Assembly (NCBI GenBank): GCA_900541205.1
Contig: UQIV01000008.1
Location: 11,145-75,144, forward strand
Length of the DNA: 64,000 bases
From: an uncultured Collinsella sp.
GTDB lineage: Bacteria; Actinomycetota; Coriobacteriia; Coriobacteriales; Coriobacteriaceae
Direction: 5' to 3'
Under the pieces are notes generated by a model that was given only the letters and a program-made list of their open reading frames with translations, did no database searches and was not told the origin of the DNA. Positions 52,032-60,439 of this stretch are shown piece by piece (within the stretch, counting starts at the first letter, position 1; each line of letters opens with the position of its first letter). Position numbers and translations under genes: made by a program.

Positions 52032-54590
52032 CTATTTATCCTTGGGCTTGCTGGCGTAGAACTTCTTCTTTTTGGACTTGCCGGCAGGGGAGGGTTTGCT
52101 GGCAAAGTTGGACTTGCCGTGGCCGGCCTGCGCGTGCGCGGGCGCTGCTGCACGAGGCTTGCGGGCCTCGGGGTTGCGCAGTTCCTCGACGCGCTCGGCA
52201 ATTTCCTCGGCGCTAAAGCCGACTTCGGCCATGGCGTCCTCGATGGGCAGGCGGCGCACGATATAGCAGTGGTGCACCTTCTGGTTGCGTGCGAAATCCT
52301 CGGGGATGGTCTGCGCCGTAATGTCCTCCAGCACGACGCCCGCGCGCGCGAGCTTGCGCGTTTCGGGGCGGAAACCGCGCAGGTTGCAGCTAAAGATGGC
52401 ATGGCCGCCCTGTGCAAGCAGGCGTGAAACGCCGGCCAAAAGCTCAACATGGTCGCGCTGGACATCCCAGGTGCGGCGGCCCATCTTGGACGAGTTCGAA
52501 AACGTGGGCGGGTCGACAAAAATCAGATCCCAGCGGTTGCGCGTCTGGCGCTGGTCGCGAATCCAGGCAAGCACGTCGTCGCGCACAAAATGATGCTGCG
52601 GACCAACAAAACCGTTCTGGCGCATATTGCGCTCGGCCCAGTCAAGGTAGGTGTTGGAAAGGTCGACCGTCACAGTTTCTTCGACGCCGCCGTCTGCCGC
52701 ATAGCAGGTGGCGGTGCCGGTATAGGCGAACAGATTGAGGAAGCGGCGTGCCTGTTTGGCGTGCTCGCGCACCAGGTTGCGGGTGACGCGGTGATCCAAG
52801 AAGATGCCCACATCCAAATAGTCGTCAAAGTTGACGGCAAAGGTGAGTCCGCCCTCTTCGATGAGCGGCAGGCGACGGCGCGCGATGTTGGCGCGCTCGC
52901 CCGATCCGCCCTTGCCGGCGCCCTGCTTGCCGTACTGCGAGCCACCGCGCGAACGCATACGGGCCTTGGCGTGCACATGCTCGGCCGGGACGTCCAGGAT
53001 GCGCGGCGCGATGGCCAAGATGTCGAGCATGCGGGCCTGGGCCAGTGCGGGGTCGATGGTCTTGGGCGCGGCGTATTCGGCAATGACGAGCCAGCGGCCC
53101 GGCGTCTGCGGGCAGCCCTCGTACAGGTCGATGGCGGCGGAGTAGTCGGGCAGGTCGGCATCGTAGACGCGGTAGCAGCTCACGCCCTCGCGCTTGGCCC
53201 ACTTGCGGCGCAGACGGGCATTCTTGCGCAGACGGTTGGCGAACTGCTCCGACTCGGGGATGAGCACGGGCAGCGGCTTGCCGTCGCCCAAGTCGAGCGT
53301 GGCAGCAGGTTCGGACATGGGGGTGTTGGCGGCTTCGTCTTCGGCGTCCGCGGTTTGCTCCTCGGTGTTTGCGCGGGTCGCAGCCTCAAACGCTGCGGCG
53401 GTGTGGTCGAGCGAGGGCCAAACCTCAATAGCCGCCTCCTCGTTATTGGGCATGACGGCGATGGAGCGCACGGGCTCGGCATGGAGCGCGCGGGCCAGCA
53501 ATCCGTCGCGGGTGAGCGCGGCGACCGGCGCCGAAGCGAGCTCGGGGGCGCGGCGCAGCTCGCCGATGAGCGTCATGGCATCGTGCATGAGCGAAAGCGG
53601 GGTCTCGGTCGTGTCCGCGACCAGGGCGGCACCGGCGACGGCGCCCGCATGGTCCAGCGCGGTGGCGGGCTTGGCGGCACAAAAGTCGACAAAACGCTTG
53701 TAGCCGGCGCACTTGACCATGCGCTCGGCAGTCTTGCGGGCGACGGGGTCGATGTCTACGGCCACGATGCGCGCCTGCCGCTCGCGCGCTGCCGCCTCGC
53801 GCTCGCGCGCCTCGGCAAGCAGCTGCTCCCACAGGGTGGCATCGTGCAGCTGCCAGCCCTCAAAGCCCCAGCGCTCGCGTGCGGCACCTGGGGCGCGGTC
53901 GGTCAGAATGTTCACGGCTTCCAGCAACAGGCCGCCGCCGGCGCACGAGGCATCGATCAGCGTGGGAAGGGCTTCGTTCTCGTAATCGTCGGCCGTCAAC
54001 TCGCGCTCGCACAGTGCGGTCCAGCCGACCTGCGCCAGCACCAGGGCGGCGTAGTCGGGGCGCAGCACGTGCGCGCCCTCGCCGGCGCGGGTCGCTGCGG
54101 GCGGCAGGCGTTTGAACAGCGGGTCGCCCGAAAGGTCCAGGCTGATGCTCGCGCGGCGCTGACGCAGCGAAAGCAGCAGGTGAACATCGGGATCGGCGGC
54201 GTCGACATCGGCGCGACGGCCCGTGGTTTCGGCCAAGCGGTCGCACAATGCGTCCTTGGCGCGCAGGGCCGAGAAGCGCGTGTTGCGCAGCTGCTCGGTC
54301 ACGCCGCGGGCGGTGATGGCGATGGTGGCACCGGGGCGGATGATGGTCTCCCAGGCGATATCGTAAACGCTGTCGTACAGTTCATCGGCATCCTGCGCCT
54401 CAAAGCGCCCGAGTACCACGAACACGCGGCTCGCCAGGCGTGACCACAGACAGGCGCGGTAGCCTTCTTCGAGCTCGCCCTCAAATGTAGCGCGGCCCTT
54501 CAGCCGGCGAACATGCGAAAGCCCGAGGCGTTTAAGCTCATCGGCGAGTGCGGACTCAAAGCCCTCGGGGCAGCTTGCGTAAAATTCCAT
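52032..54590 (-). CDS. rlmL: 23S rRNA methyltransferase RlmKL with altered N-terminal domain
   Basis: An 852-residue protein with RlmKL architecture: THUMP domain (about 1-150), RlmL-type methyltransferase domain, RlmK-type domain and a basic tail (GKSKKKKFYASKPKDK). RlmK makes m7G2069 and RlmL m2G2445 in E. coli 23S rRNA. The RlmK half is canonical (FLNLFAYTGTATCYAADGG, DLIFVDPPTFSNSSKM). In the RlmL half the SAM motif DPMCGSGTLLIEA reads DASCAGGGLLLEA, and the catalytic NPPYG appears replaced by ADTTETP. m2G2445 activity is therefore doubtful. The frame is intact. It is divergent from the HAD gene. Confidence 0.88.
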   Translation of the reverse strand: MEFYASCPEGFESALADELKRLGLSHVRRLKGRATFEGELEEGYRACLWSRLASRVFVVLGRFEAQDADELYDSVYDIAWETIIRPGATIAITARGVTEQLRNTRFSALRAKDALCDRLAETTGRRADVDAADPDVHLLLSLRQRRASISLDLSGDPLFKRLPPAATRAGEGAHVLRPDYAALVLAQVGWTALCERELTADDYENEALPTLIDASCAGGGLLLEAVNILTDRAPGAARERWGFEGWQLHDATLWEQLLAEAREREAAARERQARIVAVDIDPVARKTAERMVKCAGYKRFVDFCAAKPATALDHAGAVAGAALVADTTETPLSLMHDAMTLIGELRRAPELASAPVAALTRDGLLARALHAEPVRSIAVMPNNEEAAIEVWPSLDHTAAAFEAATRANTEEQTADAEDEAANTPMSEPAATLDLGDGKPLPVLIPESEQFANRLRKNARLRRKWAKREGVSCYRVYDADLPDYSAAIDLYEGCPQTPGRWLVIAEYAAPKTIDPALAQARMLDILAIAPRILDVPAEHVHAKARMRSRGGSQYGKQGAGKGGSGERANIARRRLPLIEEGGLTFAVNFDDYLDVGIFLDHRVTRNLVREHAKQARRFLNLFAYTGTATCYAADGGVEETVTVDLSNTYLDWAERNMRQNGFVGPQHHFVRDDVLAWIRDQRQTRNRWDLIFVDPPTFSNSSKMGRRTWDVQRDHVELLAGVSRLLAQGGHAIFSCNLRGFRPETRKLARAGVVLEDITAQTIPEDFARNQKVHHCYIVRRLPIEDAMAEVGFSAEEIAERVEELRNPEARKPRAAAPAHAQAGHGKSNFASKPSPAGKSKKKKFYASKPKDK

Positions 54591-54665
54591 GGGTGACCTC
54601 TCTGGTTGCGTCGCTCCATTATATGATGGATACTTCGTTTACTCTCGCCCCCGAAAGGAACCCAT

Positions 54666-55493
54666 ATGATTGATGCGTGCCCCGATTCCGCCGTGCTCTT
54701 TTTTGACGTGGACGGCACGCTGACGTCGTTCGATCCCGACAACATGACCGACAAGGACTTTTCGGCGGTTTGCCCCTCGCAGGCGGTCGTCGAGGCGTTT
54801 CATCGCCTGCGCAATGCGGGTCACCAGGCATTTATCTGCACGGGTCGTCCCTTGTGGCTGATTGCCGATGGTCTGCGTGCTTTGGAGCCTGCGGGTGTCG
54901 TTGCCATGGCGGGGGCGACGCTCGAGGTCGAGGGCCGCGTGGTGCATGAGGACTGCTTTGACGAGGGCGTTATCGCGGAGCTTGCACGCCGTATGGCCGC
55001 GGCAGGGATTGAGGCCTTTTTCGAGACCAACGTGGCTACTTTTGCCCTGGAACCCGCGGGCGTTGAGCAGTCGTCTCTGGTCGGCACTTCTGTGGTGCAC
55101 AGCGCCGAGGAAATGCGCGTCGACGGCAGTCTGCGCGTGGGCAAGGTGTGCATCGTCGCGAGCGACCTGGCTCGCGTGGCCAACGATGATGGCTTTATCG
55201 ATCGCGAGTTTGAGCTGTGCAACACCGGTGGTCAGAATCGCGAGCTGAGCCCCAAGGGCATCGACAAGGGCGTGGGCGTGGCGCGAGCGCTGGAATACCT
55301 GGGTCGCACCGGCAACGCGCGCACCTTTGGCTTTGGCGATTCGGGCAACGACCTGGGCATGCTCGCCGCCGTCGAGACAGCCGTGGCCATGGGCAACGCC
55401 ATGCCCGAGGTCAAGGCGCTCGCCGACTACGTGACCGACGATGTCGCACACGACGGTACCGTCACAGCGATGCAGCATTTCGGCCTCATCTAA
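54666..55493 (+). CDS. Cof-type HAD-IIB phosphatase
   Basis: A 275-residue HAD hydrolase of type IIB: motif I FFDVDGTLTSF, motif II ICTGRP, motif III Lys in SPKGIDKGVG and motif IV GFGDSGNDLGML. The large cap lies between II and III. These enzymes dephosphorylate sugar phosphates or related small molecules; substrate unknown. ATG 54666 follows AAAGGAAC. It shares a 75-base divergent region with rlmKL. Confidence 0.88.
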   Translation: MIDACPDSAVLFFDVDGTLTSFDPDNMTDKDFSAVCPSQAVVEAFHRLRNAGHQAFICTGRPLWLIADGLRALEPAGVVAMAGATLEVEGRVVHEDCFDEGVIAELARRMAAAGIEAFFETNVATFALEPAGVEQSSLVGTSVVHSAEEMRVDGSLRVGKVCIVASDLARVANDDGFIDREFELCNTGGQNRELSPKGIDKGVGVARALEYLGRTGNARTFGFGDSGNDLGMLAAVETAVAMGNAMPEVKALADYVTDDVAHDGTVTAMQHFGLI

Positions 55494-55686
55494 TGAATCC
55501 CGCGTTCTGACGTTTGCTCAAACTGCGACTCTTCGCTTTTGCATGCTCAATCGATTTATCAATCCAAACACTGAGGTGTTTATACCGTTCGCCGAGAAGA
55601 TAAAAAACCGCAGCTCACGCCTTGATAAACGTAGGTAAAGTGTTTAGCAGTTTATCGGCCGTATGCTAACGAAAGGAATCAGGCAG

Positions 55687-56391
55687 ATGGCAATCAAGGT
55701 GTTCGCTGACGGTGCAAACCTCGAGGGCATGCTCGACATGTACGAGAACGGCAACGTTCAGGGTTTCACGACCAACCCGTCCCTTATGAAGAAGGGCGGC
55801 GTGACGGATTACCGCGCGTTTGCCAAAGAGGTCTTGACCCACATTACCGATGTGTCCGTCTCGTTTGAGGTCTTTGCCGACGACGTCGAGACCATGGAGG
55901 TCGAGGCCCGCGAGATCGCTACCTGGGCCGAGAACGTCTACGTCAAGATTCCGTGCGTGACTACCAAGGGCGAGTCCACCGCCGAGCTGGTCCGCAAGCT
56001 TTCCGCCGACGGCATCAAGGTCAACGTCACTACTATCTTTACGCCTACGCAGGTCGATGAGATGGTCGAGGCCGTTGACGCCGAGACGCCGTCCATCATC
56101 TCGCTCTTTGCCGGCCGCATCGCCGACACCGGCGTCGACCCCATTCCGTTTATGACGGAGTCGGTTAAGAAGGCCGCCGCCAAGCCCAACTGTGAGGTCC
56201 TGTGGGCGTCCACGCGCGAGCTTATCAACATTTATCAGGCCGAGGCCTGCGGTTGCCAGATTATCACGGTGCCCAACAGCATCCTGGCCAAGCGCAAGAA
56301 CATTGGTCGCGACCCGTACGAGGTCTCGCTCGACACCGTGCGCGGTTTTGCCAAGGATATCGCCGCTTTGGGCTTCCATATCCTGCCGTAG
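55687..56391 (+). CDS. Transaldolase / fructose-6-phosphate aldolase family
   Basis: A 234-residue class I aldolase of the small transaldolase subfamily. GFTTNPSLMKKG, VYVKIPCVTTKGES with the probable Schiff-base lysine, and NVTTIFTPTQVDEM are visible, along with ISLFAGRIADTGVDP. It transfers a dihydroxyacetone unit in the non-oxidative pentose phosphate pathway or cleaves fructose-6-phosphate. ATG 55687 follows AAAGGAATCAGGCAG. The upstream region has AT-rich motifs (GATAAACGT). The last ~25 bases of the gene appear in a second, altered copy at 56519-56546. Confidence 0.87.
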   Translation: MAIKVFADGANLEGMLDMYENGNVQGFTTNPSLMKKGGVTDYRAFAKEVLTHITDVSVSFEVFADDVETMEVEAREIATWAENVYVKIPCVTTKGESTAELVRKLSADGIKVNVTTIFTPTQVDEMVEAVDAETPSIISLFAGRIADTGVDPIPFMTESVKKAAAKPNCEVLWASTRELINIYQAEACGCQIITVPNSILAKRKNIGRDPYEVSLDTVRGFAKDIAALGFHILP

Positions 56392-56421
56392 CGCGAACAC
56401 CGACTGTGCCGTGGGCTGTTC

Positions 56422-56493
56422 GCCCCGGTCTTTCCTTTCCCTATCGCTCACGCGCTCCGCGAGGGTCGCGCTAGGCAAAGGAAAGGCCGGGGC
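56422..56493. repeat. Inverted repeat element after transaldolase gene
   Basis: GCCCCGGTCTTTCCTTTCCC pairs with AGGCAAAGGAAAGGCCGGGG, with small bulges, around a loop containing CACGCGCTCCGCGAGGG. Similar in design to 30672-30766. Confidence 0.7.
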
Positions 56494-56551
56494 TGCCGAC
56501 ACGAGCTTGCCAGCAAGTTGGCGCTTGGCTTCTATATCCTGCCGTGGGCAA

Positions 56552-56760
56552 AGGTACCCCCGCCTGCGCCGTGCAAAATTGAGAGTATTCAGCAAGGTAA
56601 AGGCTTTTACCAGTTGGGTGAAGCACGGAACAGCCCCCGTTCTGGCTCTAATGTCGCTAAAACGGGGGCTGTTTTTGACGTTATTGTCTCTGTGGGGCAT
56701 CCGGAACGGCGGAATTTGCAGAATACTCGCGATTTTGCACGTCGCTGCAGGGGGTACCCC
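56552..56760. repeat. GAGTATTC inverted-repeat element, copy 2
   Basis: Arms 56552-56595 and 56716-56760 are about 80% complementary over 44 bp and include GGTACCCC ends, CGTGCAAAAT and GAGTATTC. They match the arms at 26598-26808. A terminator hairpin (56629-56676) lies inside. Confidence 0.75.
56629..56676 (+). terminator. Strong hairpin with T run inside GAGTATTC element
   Basis: AACAGCCCCCGTT pairs with AACGGGGGCTGTT-like AAAACGGGGGCTGTTTTT. Probable terminator for the transaldolase gene and/or Tex from the other side. Confidence 0.75.
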
Positions 56761-56772
56761 TGCTTTGGCGGT

Positions 56773-58920
56773 TTACTTTCCCTGCACCATGGTGAGCGAG
56801 ATCTTCTTGCGGTCGCGATCGACCTTTTCGACCCACACCTTGACCGTGTCACCGACGCGCACCACGTCGCTGGGGTGCTTGACAAAGCGATTGGCCAGTT
56901 TGGAGATGTGCACGAGGCCGTCCTGGTGCACGCCCACGTCGACGAAGGCGCCAAAGTCCACAACGTTGCGCACCGTGCCCTTGAGTTCCATGCCGGGTTC
57001 CAGGTCGTCGATGGAAAGCGCCGAGCGGCTAAAGACCACCTCGGGCGCGTCGTCGCGCGGGTCGCGGCCGGGCTTCTTGAGCTCGTTGACGATGTCGATG
57101 AGCGTGAGGGTGCCGCAGTTCAGGTCGCTTGCCAGCGCCGAGATGCTGCCCAGGCGGCGCTCGATGTCGGGCACGCCGCCGCGGCTGAGCTCGCTGGCCC
57201 CAACGCCGGCGCGCTTCAGGACGGACGTGGCCACCTCGTAGCTCTCGGGGTGGACGCTTGTCGCGTCGAGTGGGTTCTTGCCGCCGCTAATGCGCAGGAA
57301 ACCCGCGGCGTTCAGGTATGCCTTGGGTCCCAGCTTGGGGACCTTCTTAAGCTGGCGGCGATCGGTAAAGGCGCCGTTTTCCTCGCGGTAGGCCACGATG
57401 TTTTTGGCCACGCTCGGCGTAATACCCGATACGTATCCCAGCAGGCTTGCGCTCGCGGTGTTTACGTCGACGCCTACGCGGTTGACGACGTCCTCCACCA
57501 CGTGGCCCAGAGTGCGCGAGAGCTCGGTCTGGTCAAGGTCGTGCTGGTATTGGCCCACACCGATGGACTGGGGCGGAATCTTAACGAGCTCTGCCAGTGG
57601 GTCCTGCAGGCGTCGACCCAGGCTCATGGCGCCGCGCACGGTGACGTCCAGGTCGGGATACTCCTGGCTCGCGAGCTCGGAAGCGGAGTACACCGACGCG
57701 CCGGCCTCGTTAACGATGGTGTAGCGAAGGCTGGGCGCCTGCTCGGCAATGAACTCCGAGACGACTTCCTCGGTCTCGCGGCTGGCGGTGCCGTTGCCGA
57801 TGACGATGGTGTTGACGCCGTCCTTCTTGACGAGGCGGGCGAGCTCGCGCTTGGTGCCGGCGACGTCGTGGCGCGGCTTGGTGGGGTAGACCACGCCGTG
57901 GTCGAGCAGCTTGCCGGTCTCGTCCATAACGGCGACCTTGCAGCCGGTGCGGTAGCCCGGATCGAGCGCGAGCACGCGGGCGCCGCGCACGGGGCGTGCC
58001 GAGAGCAGGCCCTCGAGATTCTTGGCAAAGACGTTGATGGCCTCGGTCTGGGCGCGAACGGTGAGTTTGGCGCGGGCCTCGCGCTCCAGCGAGGGGGCCA
58101 TGAGGCGCTTGTAGCCGTCGGCGATGGCGGCGTCGAAAATGGGGGCGAAGACACCCTGGCGTCGGGGCCAACGGCTGCCGAGGCGTGCCGTGGCGGCGGC
58201 GCCGTCGACGTTCACGCGCACGCGGAGCTTGCCCTCGCGCTCGCCGCGGTCGATAGCCAGCACGCGGTGGTTGGGTATACGGCGCAGCGGCTCGTCAAAG
58301 TTGTAGTAGGGCTCGTAGGGGGTCTTCTCGGCGGGGTCTGTGGCTTCGACGACGATATCGGCGGTGTTCTGCGTAAAGGCGCGCAGGTCGGCGACGTTCT
58401 CGGGGTCCTCGGCCACAGTCTCGGCCACGATGTCGGCGGCGCCGGCGAGCGCCTTCTCGGGCGTGTCGAAGCCGGCCTCCTCGTTGACGTATGCCGCGGC
58501 GGCGTCGAGTGCGCTGCCCTTGGCCGAGGTCTGCATGATGATCATGTTGGCAAGCGGCTCCAGGCCGGCCTCGCGGGCCTTCTGCGCGCGGGTCATGCGC
58601 TTTTTGCGGTAGGGCTTGTAGAGATCCTCGACACGCTGGAGCTGCGTGGCCTCGCGAATCTGCTGCTCGAGTTTGGGCGTGAGTTTGCCCTGGGCGTCGA
58701 TAAGCAGGATGACGTCCTCCTTGCGCTGCTCAAGATTGCGCAGGTAGGACAGGCGCTCGTCGAGTGCGCGCAGGGCGACGTCGTCCATGCCGCCCGTTGC
58801 TTCCTTGCGGTAGCGCGAGATAAAGGGGATGGTGCTGCCCTCGTCGATGAGCTTGATGGCTGCCTCGATGTTGGCGGCCTTAAGGTTGAGCTCGTGGGCG
58901 AGCTGGGCGATAAGATCCAT
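56773..58920 (-). CDS. tex: Tex-family RNA-binding protein with S1 domain
   Basis: A 715-residue Tex/YqgF-fold protein: helical N-terminus (DLIAQLAHELNLKAANIEAA), YqgF-like RNase H fold (VLALDPGYRTGCKVAVMDET), helix-hairpin-helix part (LLGYVSGITPSVAKNIVAY) and C-terminal S1 RNA-binding domain (GMELKGTVRNVVDFGAFVDV). Tex binds nucleic acid and affects transcription and stress survival. Length fits the family. ATG 58920 follows AAGGAG; the longer frame to 59007 is rejected. Confidence 0.93.
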   Translation of the reverse strand: MDLIAQLAHELNLKAANIEAAIKLIDEGSTIPFISRYRKEATGGMDDVALRALDERLSYLRNLEQRKEDVILLIDAQGKLTPKLEQQIREATQLQRVEDLYKPYRKKRMTRAQKAREAGLEPLANMIIMQTSAKGSALDAAAAYVNEEAGFDTPEKALAGAADIVAETVAEDPENVADLRAFTQNTADIVVEATDPAEKTPYEPYYNFDEPLRRIPNHRVLAIDRGEREGKLRVRVNVDGAAATARLGSRWPRRQGVFAPIFDAAIADGYKRLMAPSLEREARAKLTVRAQTEAINVFAKNLEGLLSARPVRGARVLALDPGYRTGCKVAVMDETGKLLDHGVVYPTKPRHDVAGTKRELARLVKKDGVNTIVIGNGTASRETEEVVSEFIAEQAPSLRYTIVNEAGASVYSASELASQEYPDLDVTVRGAMSLGRRLQDPLAELVKIPPQSIGVGQYQHDLDQTELSRTLGHVVEDVVNRVGVDVNTASASLLGYVSGITPSVAKNIVAYREENGAFTDRRQLKKVPKLGPKAYLNAAGFLRISGGKNPLDATSVHPESYEVATSVLKRAGVGASELSRGGVPDIERRLGSISALASDLNCGTLTLIDIVNELKKPGRDPRDDAPEVVFSRSALSIDDLEPGMELKGTVRNVVDFGAFVDVGVHQDGLVHISKLANRFVKHPSDVVRVGDTVKVWVEKVDRDRKKISLTMVQGK

Positions 58921-59003
58921 GGGACTCCTTGCGTTTAAGGTGCGTTTGCAGCACAGGGCTACCAAGGATACCACCCGTCCCAAAAGACTGTTTTGGGGCC
59001 GCG

Positions 59004-59159
59004 CCACGAAAACGGCCTATCTACTACGTTTAACCCGTATGGGTCGACCATGCCTGGTTTTACCGAAAACCGGCAAGCCGTCTACCTGCGGTTTTTATTT
59101 CGCGAAATTCGGTATGGTTGAGGGTGATCGATTAAACGTAGTAGATAGGCCCATTTCGT
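59004..59159 (-). repeat. CTACTACGTTT structured element, copy 2
   Basis: Arms CACGAAAACGGCC, TATCTACTACGTTTAA and TTAAACGTAGTAGATAG, GCCCATTTCGTG. Core contains CCGCAGGTAGACGGCTTGCC on the minus strand. Reverse complement aligns with copy 1 at 30231-30386 with scattered changes. Confidence 0.75.
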
Positions 59160-59226
59160 GACGAACGAACCAAGCTGAGGCGCAAAATAGCCTCGCTCCA
59201 GAATAATCGTCGGCAAGGTAGCAAAA

Positions 59227-59258
59227 TGCCCCGCGGGCAGGAGGCTGCTCGCGGGGCA
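59227..59258 (-). terminator. Terminator downstream of Gfo/Idh/MocA gene
   Basis: TGCCCCGCG pairs with CGCGGGGCA around a 14-nt loop, with T/A runs on either side; 72 bases past the stop on the minus strand. Confidence 0.65.
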
Positions 59259-59329
59259 AAGAAGAGGGGCTTGTTGGCGGCGGGCCGAGGCGCTCGGCGG
59301 GGAGTTTGCCGCGGCCCGCTCTTAAGGCA

Positions 59330-60370
59330 TTACAGCTCGACGAGCTGGCCGGTCTCGGCGGCCTCCTTGATAGCGTTAAGCAGCGTGAGCGTCTTGACGT
59401 TATCGGCGGGGGTCACGACGGGCTCGACCTCGCGGCGGACGACCTTCACAAAGTGCTTGAGCTGCATCTTGTGCGGCAGCGCCGGGTCCACGGCCGGGAT
59501 CTCCATCTGCAGCGGCTTGTGCCAGTTAGAGGCGCCGTCGTAGGAGAACTGGTGCAGGCGGGGCAGCGACAGGGCGCCCAAGGTTCCGCCGATAAAGTAG
59601 GCGTCGGCGTCGAAGGGACGGTACTGCGGGTCCTCGCGAGCGGTCGCCTCCCAGTTCCAGGGGCTGGCGGTGGCGTCGGAGATGGTCATGCTTGCGAGCG
59701 CGCCATCGGCAAAACGGACGTTGACCACGGCGGAGTCCTCGGTCTCAAAACCGCGGGCGGCGCTGGACTGCATGCCCTGGACGGCAACGGGCTCGCCCAG
59801 CAGGTAGCGGAGCAGGTCGACGTCGTGCACCAGGTTGACCAGGATCGGGCCGGCACCCTTCTTGCGGCGCCACTCGACATCGAAATACTCGTCATTCTTA
59901 TAGATCATGTAGTGGAAGCTCGACACGGTGAGCTTGCCCAGCTCGCCAGACTCGATGATTTCCTTGGCCTTGTTGACGAAGGGGTTGTGGCGACGGTGCT
60001 GACCCACGAGCACGGGCACGCCGGCGGTCTCGGCCTCGGCGGCGAAGGCCTGGGCATCCTCGAGATCGTTGGAGATCGGCTTTTCGACCAGCGGCACGAT
60101 GTTGCGCTTCACAGCCTCGCGAGCAACGCCCAGGTGCAGGTCGTTGGGGGTGGCGATAATGACGGCCTCGGGCTTGACCTCGTCCATCATCTGGGCGGGA
60201 TCGGTGTAAAACGGCACGCCGGCGGCCTCGGCCGTGGCGCGGGCGCCCTCAAAGGCGTCGGCGATGGCGACGAGCTCGGCCTCGGGCTCCTCGGTGACAA
60301 AGCGGATGTGGTTGCGGCCCATGGCGCCGGCGCCGATAACGGCAATGCGGACGGGGTTGAGCTCAGACAT
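59330..60370 (-). CDS. Gfo/Idh/MocA-family oxidoreductase
   Basis: A 346-residue NAD(P)-dependent dehydrogenase. Rossmann start VRIAVIGAGAMGRNHIR, EKPISNDLEDA with the family Glu-Lys-Pro, and HDVDLLRYLLGEP with the catalytic His/Asp region. Such enzymes oxidise sugars, inositols or related polyols. It is third in a minus-strand group SDR-MFS-Gfo, with a divergent LysR regulator. The actual substrate is not evident. ATG 60370 has AAGGAG upstream. Confidence 0.88.
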   Translation of the reverse strand: MSELNPVRIAVIGAGAMGRNHIRFVTEEPEAELVAIADAFEGARATAEAAGVPFYTDPAQMMDEVKPEAVIIATPNDLHLGVAREAVKRNIVPLVEKPISNDLEDAQAFAAEAETAGVPVLVGQHRRHNPFVNKAKEIIESGELGKLTVSSFHYMIYKNDEYFDVEWRRKKGAGPILVNLVHDVDLLRYLLGEPVAVQGMQSSAARGFETEDSAVVNVRFADGALASMTISDATASPWNWEATAREDPQYRPFDADAYFIGGTLGALSLPRLHQFSYDGASNWHKPLQMEIPAVDPALPHKMQLKHFVKVVRREVEPVVTPADNVKTLTLLNAIKEAAETGQLVEL

Positions 60371-60400
60371 TTCGACTCCTTAATACTGGTGACCGGTGGA

Positions 60401-60431
60401 ATGCGACAAAGGGGCTGTCCCTTTGTCGCAT
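60401..60431. repeat. Dispersed TGTGACAAAGGGACA repeat, copy 3
   Basis: ATGCGACAAAGGGG pairs with CCCTTTGTCGCAT around CTGT. Lies between the Gfo and MFS genes, so it will be transcribed within the operon. Confidence 0.75.
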
Positions 60432-60439
60432 CGGTAAAA

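Noticed and set aside
55441..55638. 65-residue frame after the Cof-type HAD gene
   Set aside because: Overlaps the HAD gene end out of frame, no ribosome site, AT-rich promoter region for the transaldolase gene.
56518..58938. 806-residue frame opposite tex
   Set aside because: Val/Gly/Asp-rich shadow of tex; tex has all family motifs and a good ribosome site.
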